From: Pyrrhoderma lamaoense
Taxonomy: Eukaryota; Basidiomycota; Agaricomycetes; Hymenochaetales; Hymenochaetaceae
Direction: 5' to 3'
NCBI GenBank assembly: GCA_002794735.1
Contig: NBAZ01000009.1
Span: 62,001 to 126,000 of the forward strand
Length of the DNA: 64,000 nt
Positions 48,774-62,300 of the stretch are shown one piece after another. Under the pieces are notes generated by a model. It made no database searches. It was not told where the DNA came from and saw nothing but the letters and a program-made list of their open reading frames with translations. Both the position numbers and the translations under genes were made by a program. Each line of letters begins with the position of its first letter. Positions within the stretch are counted from its first letter, which is position 1.

Positions 48774-51700
48774 TTAGTAGGAAAACTATAAGCACTCATG
48801 TATCATATTGAAGTACATGTAGATTAATGAGTAGACTTTCTTTGAATGAAGATAATCACTGAGTCAACTTAAATCTGTTGGATGTAGTATGATTCCATGC
48901 TATTCTGTATCAAGGCTTTTATGACGATTCTAGACTGCAGATAATAGTGATTACATATTTTAGGAATCCATTATCTATTTTTAGGTAAAAATGAGATCCA
49001 ATACTTTCAGCAAATTTTCGTGTTTAAGGACCTCGCGTATATATAGAATATGCTTATAGAAATCGAGTATATTCGCATGAGGTATCAACTACTTACACAT
49101 GAAGTATGGAATAACCTATCATATAACTATTGCCAGTTCAGGATTTGTCGGCACCAGAAATGTGTAGGAAGAATAAGCTTATGTGCATGTGTGGAAGGGG
49201 TAAACTGCCAGTGAAACGCATTAGCTCGTGTGGGAGTGAATTTAATGAATGAGACTTATGCCAGACTGATCCGGACCATGAAAAAAAGCCAAGATTAGAA
49301 ACGAAACACTCAAACTCAACATGTTGCTAGAAATGGAAAGAAAGAAGAATGATGATGATTGGATCAGCTTTGGCGTCAATTTTGAACCAGAGAAACGAAG
49401 ATGTAGTATGATTTTTATTACTCTAGCATCATTATGTTTTATAATACGTACCTGGTTCTTTTATGAAACCAACGTTTCTAGATCACCAATAGGATCATAT
49501 CGAGTGAGAGTAAGAAAAATACCATCTGACGTGACATAAAACACCACGTCTTACCTCTTACCTCTTGACATTGACTTCGGATTACAAGAATAGCTGAAAC
49601 GACCAGCCCGCCTCGTGCTCCAATGCTAATCTTCATTCTCCACTTGCTCGAACCCAACTTGCCTATTTCGGTTCAGAACAATAGCAAAACACCGAACATG
49701 GCAACCTACCATGCTAAATGCTTATTCCGAGTAAGGACTTCTGAAGTCGGCCATCTGGCGAGATCGAGATTCTTTAAAAGTAAAGTATAGTAAGCACATC
49801 GGGATTGGTCGTCTTGCTTATCCATCCTGAAATCTAAATGGATATCTGTGTACAAACTCTATCATCCTCTTCTCCTGCGTCATGGGATAATCTTCGTTCT
49901 TATTGTTCTCGAATCGGCCGCACGGCACGGTGGTGCGGTAGGGGGGTGAGAGGGGGACACTATTGTTGGATCAATCTCAAACTACTCCGAGAAGCAAAGT
50001 GAGCTGCCATGCGTGCTTGCTGTGGGGTTGCTTAGAGACTATCTTCCGCAAGTCTCGAGAGGCTGAGTATCATTACATACAGTAACTATCTCATATCATC
50101 GGTTGTACCTCTTTTATTGTTCACAGCTCAGCACGGAACTTAACAACACTCGCTCTAGCTGCTCCGATCTTGAGTCGAGCTAGAGATACATACGGAGTTG
50201 CCCTCGGTTAGTTCATGTTCCTAGCACAGTCATTAAGAATCCAAAAAGAGTCGGAGGAAGTACGAAAGCTATAAAGACTATTGTTATTTCAAAATGACCA
50301 CCAAAATGTGCCTAGGGAAGTATGGAATTTGTTGTTCACTAATCTAGTTTGTGGCATACCTTAAATGAGCAGTTATATATAGCACCGAGGAGAATACAAC
50401 GTACATTCGATTCCTTGAGATATTGAACACATCATTTAGGTTCCTAGATCTGTATCCCCTTAAGCGTGTGTCCTTTATCATCAGCCTATAGTATCTGAGA
50501 GAGAAAGAGAATAGTGCTCCGTTGAGCCTAAGATTAGAAACCGACTTCAGTGACGTGTCCTAATCCTAAAAGAATATCTTCTGTCTTTTTTCCCGTCAAT
50601 AGCCACGCCTAGTCAAGCGTGCAAAAGAGTCGTACGATAAGATGTGGAATAGAACGCTCTAGTCAGTTTGTTTTTTCAGGGTTATATCAAATTAACACAC
50701 TTATTTACACTTCAATGCGCTTTAAGTATTCCGTTTTGATACATTATGATCACTAAACTCCAAGTTTTACTGCATGCTGTTAATATTATACACTACGAAA
50801 AATATCTACTTGATACCACGTACCCTTCTTATGATGAAAAACTATGGGTAGACTATAGTAATGTATCACTGAATGGTCTGAGCTTGAGAGCTATGAACCA
50901 GGAAGTAATGTTGCACCTACTGATCAATTCCCCGTTATTCCATACAGACTGTAATGAGGATAATTCAGTAATCAACAATAGCAGAAAAATCATTTTGAGT
51001 ATTCGATTTGGTGTATATGAAGTGCTTCAAGCGTTTGGCTCCCCCTGCGATATTATTGCAAGCTTAAAAGATAAGTACCGTACATACTCATCGTTGATAT
51101 AATACACGTAAACACGGATGAAAAACGATATTAAACCTTCATTTTGATGTAAGCGTTTCAGAATCAAAGGACTTATTCGGTATCGTGTCTGTGCTATACC
51201 GAATACTACTATATCTACATTTACACATGTAAGAAGTGAAGCGGACAAGTATACAAAAAAACCATACCTTATTTTATGAGTGGTACCATTCATAACACAA
51301 AAAGAATTGGAAAGCGGGGGGGGGTGCGAATAACCTGCTTCTCAGCGTCACACGTAAAGTACAAATCCTTCTCCCAGAAACATGGCTGTTAGCACATAGG
51401 TTCTGAGCATCTAGCTTAACAGTCGTAAATAAGGTATATTCTGAGTTTCAGTGTGAGAGATGTTTGCGTAAATACGAAGACGAAGACACCTAGTAGCTTA
51501 CGAAAAATCTCAAAAGGCAAAGTGTCAAAAGTCCAAAAAAGCACGTGCCGACTATGTGATTGATGATCATCTTCACCGCCCTTATACTCCTTGTTCTTCC
51601 ATTCCCCTCTCCCAAGGGTTCGTGTTCTGCTTATTAGAATCCCAGCGGGGCCTTTACTCAATATTTCTGGGTCGGAAATGCACTCCTTCTCCTGAGCGCA

Positions 51701-54700
51701 GATTAAGTTTAATCTATACGAGCCTGAGAAACCCGGATTCGTTGATTGCAGACACGATACGCTCATTCCCATTAGATTATCTTGATGGAAATGCACTAGA
51801 TGCAACATTTTTGCGAGGGTTGATCCCGTTATACTGGTATGATCCTTCCCTTTTCATTTCGGACGGCACTTACTAACATGGCCAGAAGGAGCAGAAATTG
51901 GCCTTGTGAATGGCGCCGCGTGACACATGGGGTGGAAGAAGCTATCAAAATACAATACTCTTGCTCGTCGATGCTCACTAGATTTTCCCGCTAGTCCGGG
52001 AATCCAATTCAGATATTATTCCGCGATCAGCCACGATCTCATATCATGAAACTCATATTTTGGGTAATATCAGAGTATTTACGTAGCATACCTCTTCCCT
52101 CCACTCAGAATTGCCACGAGTAAGACACATGGTTTTGTTCTGAGAAGAAGTATGAAGGAAAAAAACGGGCGGAAATGAACGTGGAATCGCTCATTTGAGA
52201 TAATCCAGAGTAAATACTCTGGACTACTGGAGATAGTAGTATTTTGATGGTGCGGATACGATCATTGAGCGGTGTGTTTTTCCTCAGATTAACCTGTGTC
52301 TTGTATTTGTCAAACACAGTTGGAAAGAATCACTAATGCGGAGATAAGACAATGTGCTTCTTATGAGCTTTTTGATCACTTCGGTCAGTGGGTCCGTCAA
52401 AGGGAGGGCCAAAGAGACACTTCGCCCGGTGTTGACTCCCGAGGGCGCCGCACGATGACCGCCTCTGCTTCTCAAACATGTTGGGGCGTCATTGAACCTC
52501 CTATATTTGACTTTGTCCTCGACATCACGCGCCCTGTGGCAAAGATTCCTCCGCTCAAAACCAATCATCTAGGACTATGATTCAAGTATGAGTGGGAAAA
52601 ATAACGCGTGAAGGGAAGACACGGCATTCAAGAAATCCGCGAGTTCGAGTTGAACTACGACTTCAAAAGCCCGATTAAGCAAGTCAAAAGAAAAACTGTC
52701 GTTCCGAGACTTTGTTGACAGGAAATGGCACTTCCGTCAAAAAATCTAGTTGTGTGTGTGGCCTCGAGTGCGAGGTTTAGCATTGTTCGAATCCTCTAGC
52801 ACCGAAGTGTTCGGGATATGCGTCGCTCCTTTTCGAAGGATAGGATAACGCATGATGAACGGGGATGGATGGCAACGGCCGCCCCTCACAATCCTCGGCT
52901 TGTAATCAGGAAGAAACTTTTAGTCCTGACCCTGGGTTTGGCACTTCGCTGCTCTTTATTGTTATTGCTTATAATGTTCTAATAACTTGAGAGTTCGTGG
53001 TAGCTAGTGAGAAGGTATATCGCACTAAATGGGCCGTCCACTTTCCATATATGGTAGTGTCAATGAAACTTGAATATTCTAGTCATCAGCAGTGTATGTA
53101 AGAGAAGAAAACTGTCTATAGGGAGAGAAAATAAAAACTAAATTATGCACGTAACTTCTGGCCCTTGTAAGTATCTTGTTTCGTAAATTAAACTCATGGG
53201 ATTGAACTGAAACGTACCATGTAGCACCTGCAACTGTATTCATGGGTATACACAAATAAATTCGTTGATATTCTTTACATATTGGGAGGGCACTCATCAA
53301 GTGAGTTAAGCCTTTCCCAAATTAAGGAGTTGTTTCGAGGAAATTGATAATGGCGTGGCTTTTAGATTGAAGGCAAAGAAAGTCCCTAAAGTTGCCAAAC
53401 TACTTCGGAATTATCATGAATGAAAATAGAAGATAGAAAAGAGAGAAGAGAATAGTAATCCGAATTACTGCCTAGAAGGAGTAGTTCAAATACAATTCAG
53501 GATCTCGACCTCGTTCAAGCACAACAAGCCGCAAAATTTTTTCATACGATCCAGCCTACATATCTCACACTCGGAGTTCACCCGGGGCTGTCAAGTTACG
53601 GATACATTAAATGGAGAATCCCTCTCGGTACGAGTCATACCCTATTGATTACAGATTATAACCACAAGCCTCGAACCTCGTTATAGTTCTTAATCTTCGA
53701 AGTTGTATAATGAAGCTTCTCAAGAACTTGTATGATATAACTGATAGTAGGCCAATGAAAAGATTCTAGTCTTGTAGAGCACTCACTTTATCTGATACTT
53801 AATGAAGTGGTGTAATTGAGAACATTAAACTTAAAGTTCTATACTATAGACGTTTCCACAGCTTAGGAACACTCATAATCTTGTTCTATTCGATCACGGG
53901 GGAAATTGGTCTCTATTCTTGCCAAAATCGGGTGCGAATGACATTTTATAACTCAGCAGAGTGTACACGACCGCCTCATTGACTTTCGAGAAGGTAAGAA
54001 TCTAGAGAAGTTATCAGCCAGTTTCAGGTCGCTTTCTCATGGTATTGAGTCAGGACCTAAGGGGTAAATCACATGCAGTGCGGACGATCACCGGTGTTTT
54101 ACCATATTTAGTAAGGACAAAGATCATCTTCGAACAAAGAGCAAAGCCCATCTCCACTCTTTTGTAGGGAATGAGATAAATTTTTGCAAAATCCCGAGAG
54201 TCCCAGCTCTAGATAAATATAGTCAGATATTTCCACAGTATACTTCAATACGAAATCTTCTGATTTGTATTGGATACTTCTAGTCTCTGTGTGTGCAGCA
54301 TTAGAATTAATCTCGATTGATCAACATGCGGAGGCAGATAGGCATGCTCAAGAATAACTCGAAACAATATTAAAGTGACGCATCTTCAGTAAAGATGACT
54401 ATATACTACGTGAGTGTAAGTCCGCACAGTCTCGTAACTTGCTGAACACGAGTCTTCATACATAAGTAGTATTGAAATTATTCGGCTGTGCGGTTGCTCA
54501 GAATCCTTGAAATTGCATATCACGATATTGATACCTAAAAATATGATACTTAACGGGGATGTAATATGGGTAAAAAATAATGTTTCTGGTAAGCTACTAT
54601 AGTTTTAAGAGTTTAAGAGAAAGATATACCGTATTGAATTGTCTCGAAAGTTTTTGTATTGATATCATACACACGATTATATTCACTTGGGTGCTTTAAA

Positions 54701-56300
54701 CACGTCCGAAATGCATTCAGAGTTAGTTTTTATGATAAACTATCTAGAGATAATTAACTTGAAAATAAGTTAATATCAGCAGCAACTGAGAAATTGACCA
54801 TGAGATCCTAACCTTAACTCAAGTCAACCATTGACGCAAAGTAATCCTGGGGTTATTGAGTAATTTTCATTGTTCTATCCAACCATGGAATACGACTAGT
54901 AGTTATCTAGTTAAATGACAGCATACAGTATTCTGAGGAGTTCTTTGTTCCAAAGATTGGAAGTTCACAGAATTTGTCGGTACACTATTTTGTCAAACCA
55001 ACTGACTCTTCATAACGACCAGAACCATGTTTTTTTTGCAACTCCAGGGGAGCTGATGCGCTTCTAATACTTGCACGCTGCACCTTTAAGCTCGCTCTCT
55101 CTGCGATCGAAACCATCTAGCCTAAATAGTACACTTTCCTATTATATACGCAAACCAAAGCTGTTAGTTATAGTTTTCTGGGCACAATCTAGTTCCCAGA
55201 TAAGATAGATATATGACATTTACAGCTCTGTACCTATATATTGACACCTTCTGTCATTCCCGCTTTCAGATACATCTTAAGGAACACCCTTGTCATATAC
55301 TCGTTATTAGATAGAAGGCGCCTCTGCATTTATAGAAAGCCTTTATATGGTCACGTGATTAGAAAATGTTTCCCACCCAATACTAGTGGAGTCCGCAGAA
55401 TTTCTTTGGTTATCATATGCCGTAACTGCCTTCTCAAGAGCTTATTATTTCCTTCTCTGAACTCAATGTTGTGCAACCTGGAGAGTAATGACGGACATTC
55501 AGATAAGGAACGCTCAATATCTGTGTAAACTCAAGCTATAGTTTGTCCTTGTTAGTTGTTCGCCGCAATGCATTCTGCTTTGCAAAAGTACAAAAAACCA
55601 GTACCCAGTAAAATATTAGATGAGCGCCGCAGATTGATATGACCTCCATAATGTATCTTCACTTGATTCGTTATAGAAAGTTAGCTCACGAAGGGCAGTG
55701 GTATTAGAAACACTAACAACTTTACAATACTGTATAAATCTATATGTGAACTTCGGGGATCTCGGATAAGACTTTTTTATGCTAATCAGCGGGCTATAAT
55801 GATGGAAGAGTAATTGTTCGGTATCCAGACATGTTCCTCATAGAGGTGGGCGGTGCTATACACGACGCGGGTGACTTTTGTTCGAACGGAGGAAGATGAC
55901 AGTATCTAATAATAATGTCTTCTTTCGGCCGATCATGACTTCGTGATATGAATGATATTGAATACGTGAGAAATTGCACTCTTATATGGATTTTTGAGTT
56001 GGGATCAAGAAGCTCGACTTTTATAATACAAGGAGGATAGCCATGATACACAGATGTTGCGTCGAATTACACCGCAGTAGCTTTTTTAGGATAATCTTGT
56101 TTCTTGACTTTTCAGTTCGTGTACGAATAGAGTCAATCTCATAATAGTCATATTCCATATTTCATACACCAAGCATCTTTGCAAATTAACCGGATGATGC
56201 TAGGTCCTCGGGACGGACCTAAACATACCTTTCTCCGGAATTACAGAATTATCGGAAATGTTAGGATGAAATTATTCGATGGTACCATAAATTTATCAGG
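48774..56300. other. Gene-poor AT-rich region, first half
   Basis: No gene supported. The longest open stretches (50746-51102, 51556-51876, 52296-52580) lack neighbours with matching splice sites and fit no family I recognise. The segment at about 52390-52580 is more GC-rich than its surroundings and might be a fragment of an old mobile element. Confidence 0.45.
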
Positions 56301-59300
56301 CGTGATGATACACGATTCATTCTTAGATTTCAAGAATACATATATATATATATATTCTTGTTCATTTTAAATTATAATATCTAAAAAATCTATAATAAAA
56401 TCTATACCTTGGTATACTACTTATAGTGTCAAATGAATATCTGGAAATGAATCAAACGGTAATTAGGAGGAAAGCCATCAATATGAACAGACGAAAATAA
56501 CACTCGAAATCACAAGATTTTTAATATGTCAAGTAAGGCAGCACTTCCTAAATCGTAATCTGGTTCAAGTATTTTTTGTACTTGCTCCATTATATCATTT
56601 CAATGTATGTTTGCTTGCTAAAATCCGAGACATCCTTGACCTGTTGCCTAGGATATTACGGAGTGTTAGGACTCACGTGTTACTCACGCGAGTATCGCGT
56701 GCTCAAAGCTGCGGCTGTCCATTTGCGTACCTCATCCCTGATCCAACGGGGATACTTTCCCTCCTCCGCCCCATTCTTAGAACTTCTGATTCGTTCCCCG
56801 ACGTATCTTTCGTTCTTATACTTCTCACTCATTCTCGCTTTTGTCTTCTGTCGTTTAATGGATTATCTACGTTTATTCTGATAGTGAAAAAAAAAGAATC
56901 TCTCTCGATGTTAATCCATTTTTTCTATCGACGAAAAAGACTCGACTGTCCTTCCAGAACTTTATAATGACCCCTCGAAGTATTACTGACAACCGACCCA
57001 GCGTATAAACCTACCTATCCGCGACTTTCACATTTATACTCTAGATTGTGTACTCTCGACTAGAGTCTAGAGAGACTAATAATTCCGTCTTTATGGGATC
57101 AGAAAATTAGAAGGCAAGCCCCAGAATTTAACAATCATTTGTTCGCTTGATGAAGACACTTTCAGTACCCTCTTTTCTCAACGCTCAGAGAATTCTGTTG
57201 GCCATCTAATGATGCACGGAGAAAGCCAGAACATAAGCAGTCAAACGCCGCCGAAGTTGCCGCCGGCTCACCTTAAAAAAGCTTGTAGTTCATTCGATAT
57301 CTACATGTACTTTTGTGAAACAAGTTAAAGTATATGCACATAATTATTCAAACCATCTATACCACAGTTTACGAGCTTTCTTGTCATAGATGGGCTCGTT
57401 TCCGTCCCTTTTTCTCTCTGAGGATATAGAAAACTAAGACATAGCCATCGTCGTTAGCACGTTACAGGCACAATCTAGTTACTTGATCTACAACCTCTCA
57501 TCATATGTCGATCGTCCCAAGCTCTGGTATTTATGCACATATTCTTGTCTTATACCATGCTCACGTGCTTTCTATCTTTAAGGGCTTTAAAGGAGGTCGG
57601 CAGGAACAAGATGTTGTGAATTTTGAAGATTATATAGATAGATCATCCTATAATCGATCATACAAAAATAAAGAAACTGTCATTAATAGAACTATGATTA
57701 TTTACTAAACCATGGACCCACAAATACGAGCCTATTATTATTGACGCTGGTCTTTGGATGCACTAGAGAGAAAGAGGAATTGGTATTCTTAGCCCAGTAT
57801 ATTTACAACCCTTCTTCTACCTCTCGTTATGTACCTGACACGAAATATGTTTCATTATATGGCAACACTACCCTTACCTCTCAAAGAGGTTCATCTTAGA
57901 CAACTCACAATCCCCTGTTTCAAAGACTTCCTTAGATGCGTACATTACTTCTACCCCCAACCTTTACCTCCTTTCCACCAATCATTGGCCGCAATTTAAT
58001 ATTCTACAAAGCGCCTATAAAGATATGGTCCCAGATACCATCACTACAAAACTCTGATCATCATTTTTCAAATTCAAGATAGAAAACCTACACTACAAGG
58101 GACCCACAATACGGATATTACATAATCAATGATTGACTTTACAATTTCTAGCTTAAACCCCTCTCGGATTTAATCCGAAAAATGGAAACTCGGCAAAGAA
58201 AAAAGAATTATTTTGTGTTCATTTCGGGTTTCCCGGATCATTAGGGTTTAAGCTATACCTATTTATTTGGAAATCCAAAACCCTACATGCAAGATTGCCA
58301 AATATGACATATGCATATGGTCCCTGTATTCAGTTCTTCCGTGCCCATATGGAAATATGTTGGCAGACTTTTAGCTGAGATAAAGAGGAATTGTGGATTA
58401 GACCGTTAACTCCTCGGAAGTGATTTTATGTTATTTTCTTCTGATATTTATCATTCAGTGCTCTCGAGAGGAATGTACAACGATAAAATGCAGACACCTT
58501 CTAGCAATATATATATTCAATATAAACTGTGCATTTTTCGCGGTACTGAGCTATACTTGAATCCTATCAGAAGGATTGCGTCTATGATCAAGTCGGAAAA
58601 GGGGTTAATGTAAGGTATAATAGTTGATGATCACGTTATTTATGCTAAAGCTGTTTTTAATACGGTCCGTATAACCGGCTAATGATTCGTATTAAAAATA
58701 GGAGTGCAAAGCTATCATCTACTCCGAAAATACTTGCGCAAGTATAATGTATATAGTGACGATATGGCACCTTAAATCTACATTGTACGACATCCATTCA
58801 TCCTTAACAACTCTATTAAGCCGGCGTATAGGTAGTTTACAAACTACCATTCTAATCACGACACATATTTCGTCATTGTCTTCGAAATCATTTGTATCTC
58901 GTCGGATCGAGGATCAAGAGCATAACTTCTAGTAACTAACATTCTATCGCCCGTAACATAAGCGCGAGCTCAGAGCTAAGTTCCGACATCTACTAAGAAG
59001 CGGAAGAAAGACACCACTGATGAAGATAGTGAAGAAAACAGAATTTTTTATTTATTTAAAAATACGTTGAATAAAAACTCCGGAATATCTACATGTAATT
59101 AGAAATTAAATAAACTCGATATCATGGACCGGACTCCACGGAAGCAATCACATATGAGGGATCAGCCACGGCACATAAAATCATTTTATTTATAAATGTT
59201 ACGCCGGGTGAGGCTTCCATTTTTTATTCTCATACAGCACATGAATACCAATAAGGGCCGTTAGAAATGTGAACGAAAGGACAAGAGAAAAGAGAGAAGG

Positions 59301-62300
59301 ACGAAGGCTGTTCTGCACAAGATTGATAAACAACGTGCAAGACGGAACCTACTAACTAGAGCCGTCGCGAAACGCGTTCTTATACACGAGAACGCTTATA
59401 AGTTATGTATACATGTTACTACGTAGCACAAAAGATGCATTGCTCGAGTCATCCAAATTTATCCAAAGTAAGTGCGTACCTAACCAGGATGCGTATCCCG
59501 AAGGTACGGGTACATATCGTATAATGGAGAGAGTCCCACGAGGCTAATTTCTCAACTTGCTTTCCAACTCGTGTTTAACTCTGCATGCGCTTGGTATATA
59601 TATCATATAAAGCTGCCTCCTATTGCTGTCTCGTCGCGTGGCAGCACAGGTAGATAAAAAAGGAGGAAATTAAATAAAATTCACATGTGCTCGTCTAAAT
59701 TTTCTTTTTTATTATTATTATATTTAACAGCTTCTCCTTGTCGTTCATGAGCGTGGACTTCTTGGTACCCTGATGTCTGGTTTGTATGAATGAAGAAGCA
59801 AGGGGAAGAAGAATAAGAAGTTAGATGAAGCGGGAGAAGAAAAGATGACGTTGAGGCCATCTCGGAGAACTAAAGGGAGATGATCACCCATCCTACCTCA
59901 ATTAGACTGTTTTCACGCAAATAGTATCTAATAGCATGTGCATTTAGGAGATTAGCTATACGTTTAGGTTTCTTCCGACGATGCCATTAGTACGTCATGT
60001 ACTCAACTGAGTTCCTTCTTATTATTCTAATATAACAAAGTATTGCTATTGGGAATACATTAAACGTATGTGCCTTCATATTACAGTGATATATCTTCTA
60101 TACAGACGTGGTTTTGTGAATATTAATTCACAACGCAATCCAAGAAGACACGAGCAATCCTTCATTGGTCATTACCAAACAGAGCACTGTAGAGTGACTA
60201 ATCGTATCAACGCATTCTCATCGAAAATTATGAGAAAGAAAAACATATGAAAGATGTATAGCGAAAGAGCTTGGTATCTCTCGGTCCAAAATTTTTTATT
60301 AATCCTAATGAGAATGTGAAAGAAACGACGCGGGACAAAAAAAGAGCTGCTCAGAGTATACCTTCCAGAAGTAGCAGAAGCAGCCTTATCGCTCGAAAAC
60401 GTTTTTTCATTTCAAGTTATACAGGAATGCTTACCATTTTTGCCTCCATCAGGACAAGCATGATATTTAAAAAAAACTGATGATAAACTTCAGGAAAGAA
60501 GAATGAAGGAGAAGCAGGAGAGCGCAAAGATAGGAGGCTTGTAAAGTTCATAATGATACCTGACAGGCTTAGTCCTTAGCGCGTTTTGTCGACATTGACC
60601 GGAACTGATAGGAATAGGTAGAGAGATAGGGCCAAGTACATGAATAGGAGACTGACTTATCAGGGAGTAGTTTTTCTTGGTAGACATAGAGAGCACAAAC
60701 AATGCTAATTAGTTGATCGGATGCTTAGTTGGTTCGTTGGCTGGTTTTTAGGAAGCAGGCGTTGTATGACCTCCGGGGCTCTTCAAACCAGAGATGGATA
60801 CAGATAAAGGAGCAGATGAGCAACAGATCAAAGCAAAGAAAGGAGGAGCCATTCGGCATGGGCGTTTGGCATGCTGATGTTGCTGATGATGGGACGATGA
60901 ACGATGAAAAAGATGAGGAGAAAAAAGAAATTAAAAAAAGACAAGAAGGTCCGGTAGTCAAGTGATGATCATCAGATAACGCGTCCGAGGGACGCATATA
61001 CACATCGTACGTGCACAACATGTACCTGCGCGCGGGTTTCTTCAGACATCAAGCACATTCCTGATAGATAGAGTAAGCAGATAAGCAGATACAGAAGCGT
61101 TATGTAAGATGCATGTTTATCAGTACGGATAGATAAAACCGCAATGAACGATTAGTTCGGAAGGAAAAGAAAGGAGAAAAAAAAAACTAATGAAAATGGA
61201 AACGCAGGGATCAGGGATGGGCTCACAGGGCTCCCGTGCGTCGGAAGCAGATCTGACAAAACAGCTGATTAAAAAGTCGATAAAGTCGATAGGGATGTGT
61301 ACTGAGCTCAAATAACTCCACTCTCGGGTTCCGCTATACGTCTTAGGATGGAGGTTTTTTTTTTCATTTCCCTTTGCTAGAAGTTTAATGTCATGTCGAC
61401 TCCGTGATGAGAGACTCGTTGCTCGGTATGATCGCAGTCTGAGTCACATTCCAAGTTCCGACCAGTAATGCAAGCGAAATAGCAAAGACAGGAGGAAAAT
61501 AATATGAAAGAGGAGCTGAGATATGTGGATACGGGAGAACGGGATGCGTGATGAAATTGCCGACGGCATACTATGAGCATATAGGAAGCAAAAAGAGAAA
61601 AGAATGGATCATACTATAGCAATTGTTATGGAAGGCGGTGTAAAAACATAATCAAAATCTACACTATATTAAGCGTAAAGTACAGTAAGATGTGCATGTG
61701 TACAAGCACTGCAGTAATACCGGTATCGAATGATATTTGTGCAAACGCGTGGATGTGGAGACTAGAGGACTGAGAGGAATACCCGCGGGTAGAAGTCAGG
61801 CTCGGGACGGAACACGCATCAACGATGTTCAAAACATCCTCAACTTGCGCATATACCGAGCTCACATATGAGCTGGTAGGGATATTAATATCTAAAGAAG
61901 CAAGAAGCCCCAACGGATCAAGGCTAATGAGCGTTGTAACTCAAGAAAGCAGGTGGAAGGGGCAAATCACACTATCATCATCGTCATCATCATCTATCAT
62001 CGACATCGTGTGCCCATCTCGTTCAACTTTGTCAACTAATCTAGATTTAGCAAAGCTCTAAGTAACCTAAGGGTTGTAAAAAAAAGGAGTAGTAGAGGTG
62101 ATGGCAACCGGGGAGGGGAAGGAATTTAATTTACTTGTAATCTGGTTCATCTATGAAAACTGATTAGAAATTTGGCATCAATAGTCTTTACTCTCGAGCT
62201 CCTAAATTTAATCAAAAAAGGAAATGAAAGGATGAAAAGAGTGGAAGGGAGACTGAGCTAAGCCAGAAGTGAAGTGTTGTATGGACCTCAGAGGTATTAC

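Noticed and set aside
50746..51102. 118-codon open frame with a faint gag-like look (ASLKDKYRT)
   Set aside because: No zinc knuckle, protease or polymerase segment nearby; composition fits chance in AT-rich DNA.
52296..52580. Overlapping open frames on both strands of about 94 codons
   Set aside because: Open on both strands because of local base composition; neither product resembles a known family and no splice context is present.
52750..52800. tRNA-like promoter boxes (GTTCGAATCC preceded by TGGCCTCGAG)
   Set aside because: The flanking bases do not form a T stem, and the spacing and acceptor stem do not fit a tRNA; at most a decayed tRNA-derived repeat.
56655..57000. Possible solo LTR starting TGTTAG and ending CTGACA
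   Set aside because: No matching target duplication, no second copy in the window and no clear inverted ends.
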